Source of the DNA: JAYEID01 sp964581885
GTDB lineage: Bacteria; Patescibacteriota; WWE3; JAUXAW01; JAYEID01
Assembly: GCA_964581885.1 (NCBI GenBank)
Contig: CAZOPS010000044.1
Span: 1-5,380 of the forward strand
Direction: 5' to 3'
Length of the DNA stretch: 5,380 nucleotides
Positions 3,363 through 5,380 of this stretch are shown here, piece by piece. The notes under the pieces were generated by a model that saw nothing but the letters and a program-made list of their open reading frames with translations, searched no databases and was not told the origin of the DNA. The translations under genes were made by a program, and so were the position numbers. Positions within the stretch are counted from its first letter, which is position 1. Every line of letters begins with the position of its first letter.

Positions 3363-4796
3363 ATGAAAGTAAGATCCCCAGCAGTAGCAAATTCATTTTA
3401 CCCTTCTAATCCAACTGAGCTATCTCAACTTATTGATGAATATTTGGAACAGGCTACTCCAGTAGGCTCTGACGGAGATTTATGTGTTCTTTTAGTACCG
3501 CACGCTGGCTATAGATATTCTGGTAGTGTTGCTGCGGAAGGATATAAACAGATTGAAGGAAAATCTTATGAGAAAGTTTTTCTTTTGGGAACTAGTCACC
3601 ATGCAACTTTTAACTATGCTGCTGTTGACAGATCCAATGCCTGGAAAACACCGTTAGGTAAAGTGCTGCTCGATAATGAGCTAATAGAAGGGTTAGTAAC
3701 CTCGACAAATATAATAACTGTAAATGAAAGTGTCCATAAAAGCGAGCACTCTTTAGAAGTACAAGTTCCCTTTTTGCAGAAATGTCTTGATAATAAGGAA
3801 AAGAAACCCTCCTTTAAGATTATTCCTATTCTTTTAGGATCTATTAGCCAAGATAGGGAAGAAGAAATTTCAAAAGTACTCACCTCGCATATAGATGAAA
3901 AAACTCTCCTGGTAGTTAGTAGTGATTTATCACACTATCCTTCTTATGAAGATGCCCAGGAGATAGACAGAAAAACAACTAGTGCTATTTTAACAGGTGA
4001 CCCTCATAAATTTTCACAAACAATCCGGAAACTAAGTTCAAAACAAATACCTAACCTTGCAACCTGTGCTTGTGGAGAAAGTGCAATTCGTGTTGGTATG
4101 CGAGTTGCAGAAAATATTGGAGCTACTGATATTCGGTTATTAAAATATTTAAACTCTGGTGATATTACAAGCAGCAGAGACAGGGTAGTGGGTTACGCTG
4201 CAGTTGGATTTTTCGCTGAAGGTGAAAGTAATACGACCGAATTCAGCAGTAACCAGAAAAAGAAACTTCTAAAAATGGCTCGAAGAACGTTAGAAACGGA
4301 GGTTGCTGAAAATAGAAATTTTGAAGCCGATGTAAAGGACCCAGCTTTGGAAAAAGAATTAGGTGCTTTTATAACTTTAAAGAAAGATGGACAACTTAGA
4401 GGCTGTATGGGTGTTTTTAATCCTGAAAAACCCCTGTGGAAAGTTGTTCAAGAGCAAACCACAGCTGCAGCAAAGAAAGACCCTCGGTTTCCTCCTGTCC
4501 AATTAGAAGAAATCTCCGATATTGAGATTGAAATTTCTGTATTGTCCCCACCACAGAAGATTTCTGATCCCAACCAAATTGAGTTAGGAAAAGATGGAGT
4601 AATGGTAAAAAGAGGGAATAAAGGTGGTACTTTTCTTCCACAAGTGGCAATAGAAACAGGTTGGGACTTGGAAACTTTTTTGTGTCAACTCTGCACAAGG
4701 AAAGCAGGCCTCTATAAAGATGCTTGGAAGGACCTTGAGACAGAAATATATACCTACAACGCAGAGGTTTTTTCTGAAAGCGATTTTAACCTCTGA
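3363..4796 (+). CDS. Fused MEMO-AMMECR1 protein (AmmeMemoRadiSam proteins B and A)
   Basis: The 477-residue product joins two families usually encoded separately. Residues 1-285 are MEMO (protein B), related to class III extradiol dioxygenases. The expected metal ligands are visible: H47 in PHAGYRYSG, H79/H80 in GTSHH, and C237 in CACGES. Other family landmarks are HKSEHSLEVQVPFL (125-138), SSDLSHY (186-192) and the SRDRVVGYAAVGFF end. After a short linker, residues about 297-473 are AMMECR1 (protein A), with the signature LRGCMG (345-350) and GGTFLPQVAIETGWD plus a KAGL motif near the C-terminus. In AmmeMemoRadiSam systems these pair with a radical SAM enzyme, and the substrate is unknown to me. 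That enzyme is not in this window. No ribosome binding site is present and the mRNA looks leaderless. TGA is the stop, with the usual AMMECR1 end just before it. Confidence 0.95.
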   Translation: MKVRSPAVANSFYPSNPTELSQLIDEYLEQATPVGSDGDLCVLLVPHAGYRYSGSVAAEGYKQIEGKSYEKVFLLGTSHHATFNYAAVDRSNAWKTPLGKVLLDNELIEGLVTSTNIITVNESVHKSEHSLEVQVPFLQKCLDNKEKKPSFKIIPILLGSISQDREEEISKVLTSHIDEKTLLVVSSDLSHYPSYEDAQEIDRKTTSAILTGDPHKFSQTIRKLSSKQIPNLATCACGESAIRVGMRVAENIGATDIRLLKYLNSGDITSSRDRVVGYAAVGFFAEGESNTTEFSSNQKKKLLKMARRTLETEVAENRNFEADVKDPALEKELGAFITLKKDGQLRGCMGVFNPEKPLWKVVQEQTTAAAKKDPRFPPVQLEEISDIEIEISVLSPPQKISDPNQIELGKDGVMVKRGNKGGTFLPQVAIETGWDLETFLCQLCTRKAGLYKDAWKDLETEIYTYNAEVFSESDFNL

Positions 4797-4799
4797 TCC

Positions 4800-4827
4800 T
4801 TGACAAATCCAGTTTTAACAAGATACT
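4800..4827 (+). promoter_or_regulatory. Strong promoter for the cysteine-rich gene
   Basis: A perfect TTGACA (4800-4805), a 16-base spacer and GATACT (4822-4827), beginning four bases after the stop of the fusion gene. The start near 4834 gives a leader of about 160 bases before the GTG at 4995. TCCAGTTT (4808-4815) within the spacer and AAACTGGA (4850-4857) downstream form a perfect 8-bp inverted repeat straddling the -10 box and start site, a possible operator pair or RNA-independent coincidence. Confidence 0.6.
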
Positions 4828-4885
4828 CTTATCCTTACCCAAATAGTCCAAACTGGAAGATTTCAAGGCAGTGAAAGGAGACAAA

Positions 4886-4906
4886 ATGCACCTCAAATTG
4901 ATTTAG
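4886..4906 (+). CDS. Six-codon minicistron in the leader (MHLKLI)
   Basis: ATG at 4886 is preceded by AAAGGAG with four to five bases of spacing, nearly the same initiation region (GAAAGGAGACAAA) as the minus-strand gene at 2000. The frame reads MHLKLI and stops at TAG. It sits in the transcribed leader between the 4800 promoter and the GTG at 4995. A good ribosome site on a six-codon frame suggests a leader peptide that couples or attenuates downstream expression. It could equally be the relic of a longer gene. No codon run pointing to a particular amino acid is seen. Confidence 0.35.
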   Translation: MHLKLI

Positions 4907-4994
4907 CAGACACGTTTTTACTCTTAGTAATGCGGGTTTCTGTGATTACCAACACTAACCAAAAAGCCACTCAACAAAAAAGGAGTAAAAAATC

Positions 4995-5380
4995 GTGTCT
5001 TGCAGAATCTGTTTCGAATACTACGAGAACAGCGGTAACAGTTGTACTACCTGCGATTTAAGAGGATTTTGCAGTAGGACCGGAGCAGAGCCTCTTTCTC
5101 CATGCTGTAATGTTCCAGTTAAACCATACAGTACACACTTTTCTATTCCGGCCTTCCCTAACGGGACGTTTAGTGCAGAATTAGAACTGGGGATTGGAAT
5201 GGGTGAGATTATTGGATATCAGTGCGCTGATTGTGGTAAAGTCGTAGCTCGAAGGGTTGATGGTGAAGGTCCCACTTGTCCAAAGTGCGGAGAAGTTGTT
5301 GCCTACCTATTTGCATTAAGAGATGAAAAGCTACTTGACGGTACCGTAGTTAAAGAAGGGGAAATCCTTGGGTACCGCTG
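4995..5380 (+). CDS. Cysteine-rich zinc-ribbon protein, partial (3' end outside)
   Basis: The frame opens at GTG 4995, nine bases after AGGAG (4981-4985). An in-frame TAA at 4986-4988 excludes any earlier start. It runs 128 codons to the window edge without a stop. Cysteines come in pairs: C3-x2-C6, C17-x2-C20, C26, C37-C38, then a clear zinc-ribbon with C77-x2-C80 (QCADCGK) and C95-x2-C98 (CPKCGE), 14 residues apart. Two metal-binding modules are therefore likely, separated by a Y/F/P-rich segment (about residues 43-73). The frame is not the radical SAM partner of the AmmeMemoRadiSam system: there is no CxxxCxxC and no matching N-terminus. A strong promoter and a minicistron precede it. I do not recognise the family; nucleic-acid binding or a metal-dependent scaffold are both possible. 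Confidence 0.75.
   Translation, partial: MSCRICFEYYENSGNSCTTCDLRGFCSRTGAEPLSPCCNVPVKPYSTHFSIPAFPNGTFSAELELGIGMGEIIGYQCADCGKVVARRVDGEGPTCPKCGEVVAYLFALRDEKLLDGTVVKEGEILGYR

Noticed and set aside
4930..5061. A 43-aa frame starting at ATG 4930 that overlaps the cysteine-rich gene
   Set aside because: There is no ribosome binding site, and the alternative frame has AGGAG before GTG and a coherent set of CxxC motifs.

Overview
The window is a stretch of bacterial chromosome of low to moderate GC that uses the standard code: TAA, TAG and TGA all end genes here. Compact genes, apparently leaderless mRNAs, short A/T-rich spacers, decamer repeats of the CGCTAAT and CACGAA type, and a fused MEMO-AMMECR1 protein suggest an uncultured lineage, possibly Candidate Phyla Radiation (Patescibacteria, Microgenomates-like). 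That placement is inference. No marker in the window fixes the taxonomy.

Left part (1-832): two short decamer repeats, a doubtful small membrane ORF on the + strand (88-312), and a convergent minus-strand gene for an unrecognised 156-residue membrane-anchored protein (323-793).

Middle (794-1679): about 850 bases with no credible protein gene but dense secondary structure. Read on the minus strand it holds, in order: the terminator of the upstream minus gene; a consensus promoter followed by a three-way-junction RNA; a second consensus promoter starting with the same 12 bases; a roughly 200-nt RNA ending in a strong U-tract terminator that overlaps a possible antiterminator; two further sets of competing inverted repeats; and an array of five hairpins with similar purine loops (core RGAA) just before the ribosome binding site of the 323-793 gene. 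I read this as one or two small RNAs plus a structured leader. I do not recognise any known RNA class in it. It is the part of the window most likely to hold something undescribed.

Right part (1680-4796): a minus-strand 106-residue hypothetical gene diverges from a + strand cluster of rplS (ribosomal protein L19), yraN (UPF0102) and a 97-residue hypothetical protein, which ends at a clear intrinsic terminator. Next comes a single gene fusing MEMO (AmmeMemoRadiSam protein B) to AMMECR1 (protein A). Both rplS and the fusion gene lack a Shine-Dalgarno sequence and have a -10 box only 10-13 bases before the ATG, so they look leaderless.

Right edge (4797-5380): a consensus promoter, a roughly 160-base leader with a six-codon minicistron, and a GTG-started, cysteine-rich zinc-ribbon protein that runs off the window.
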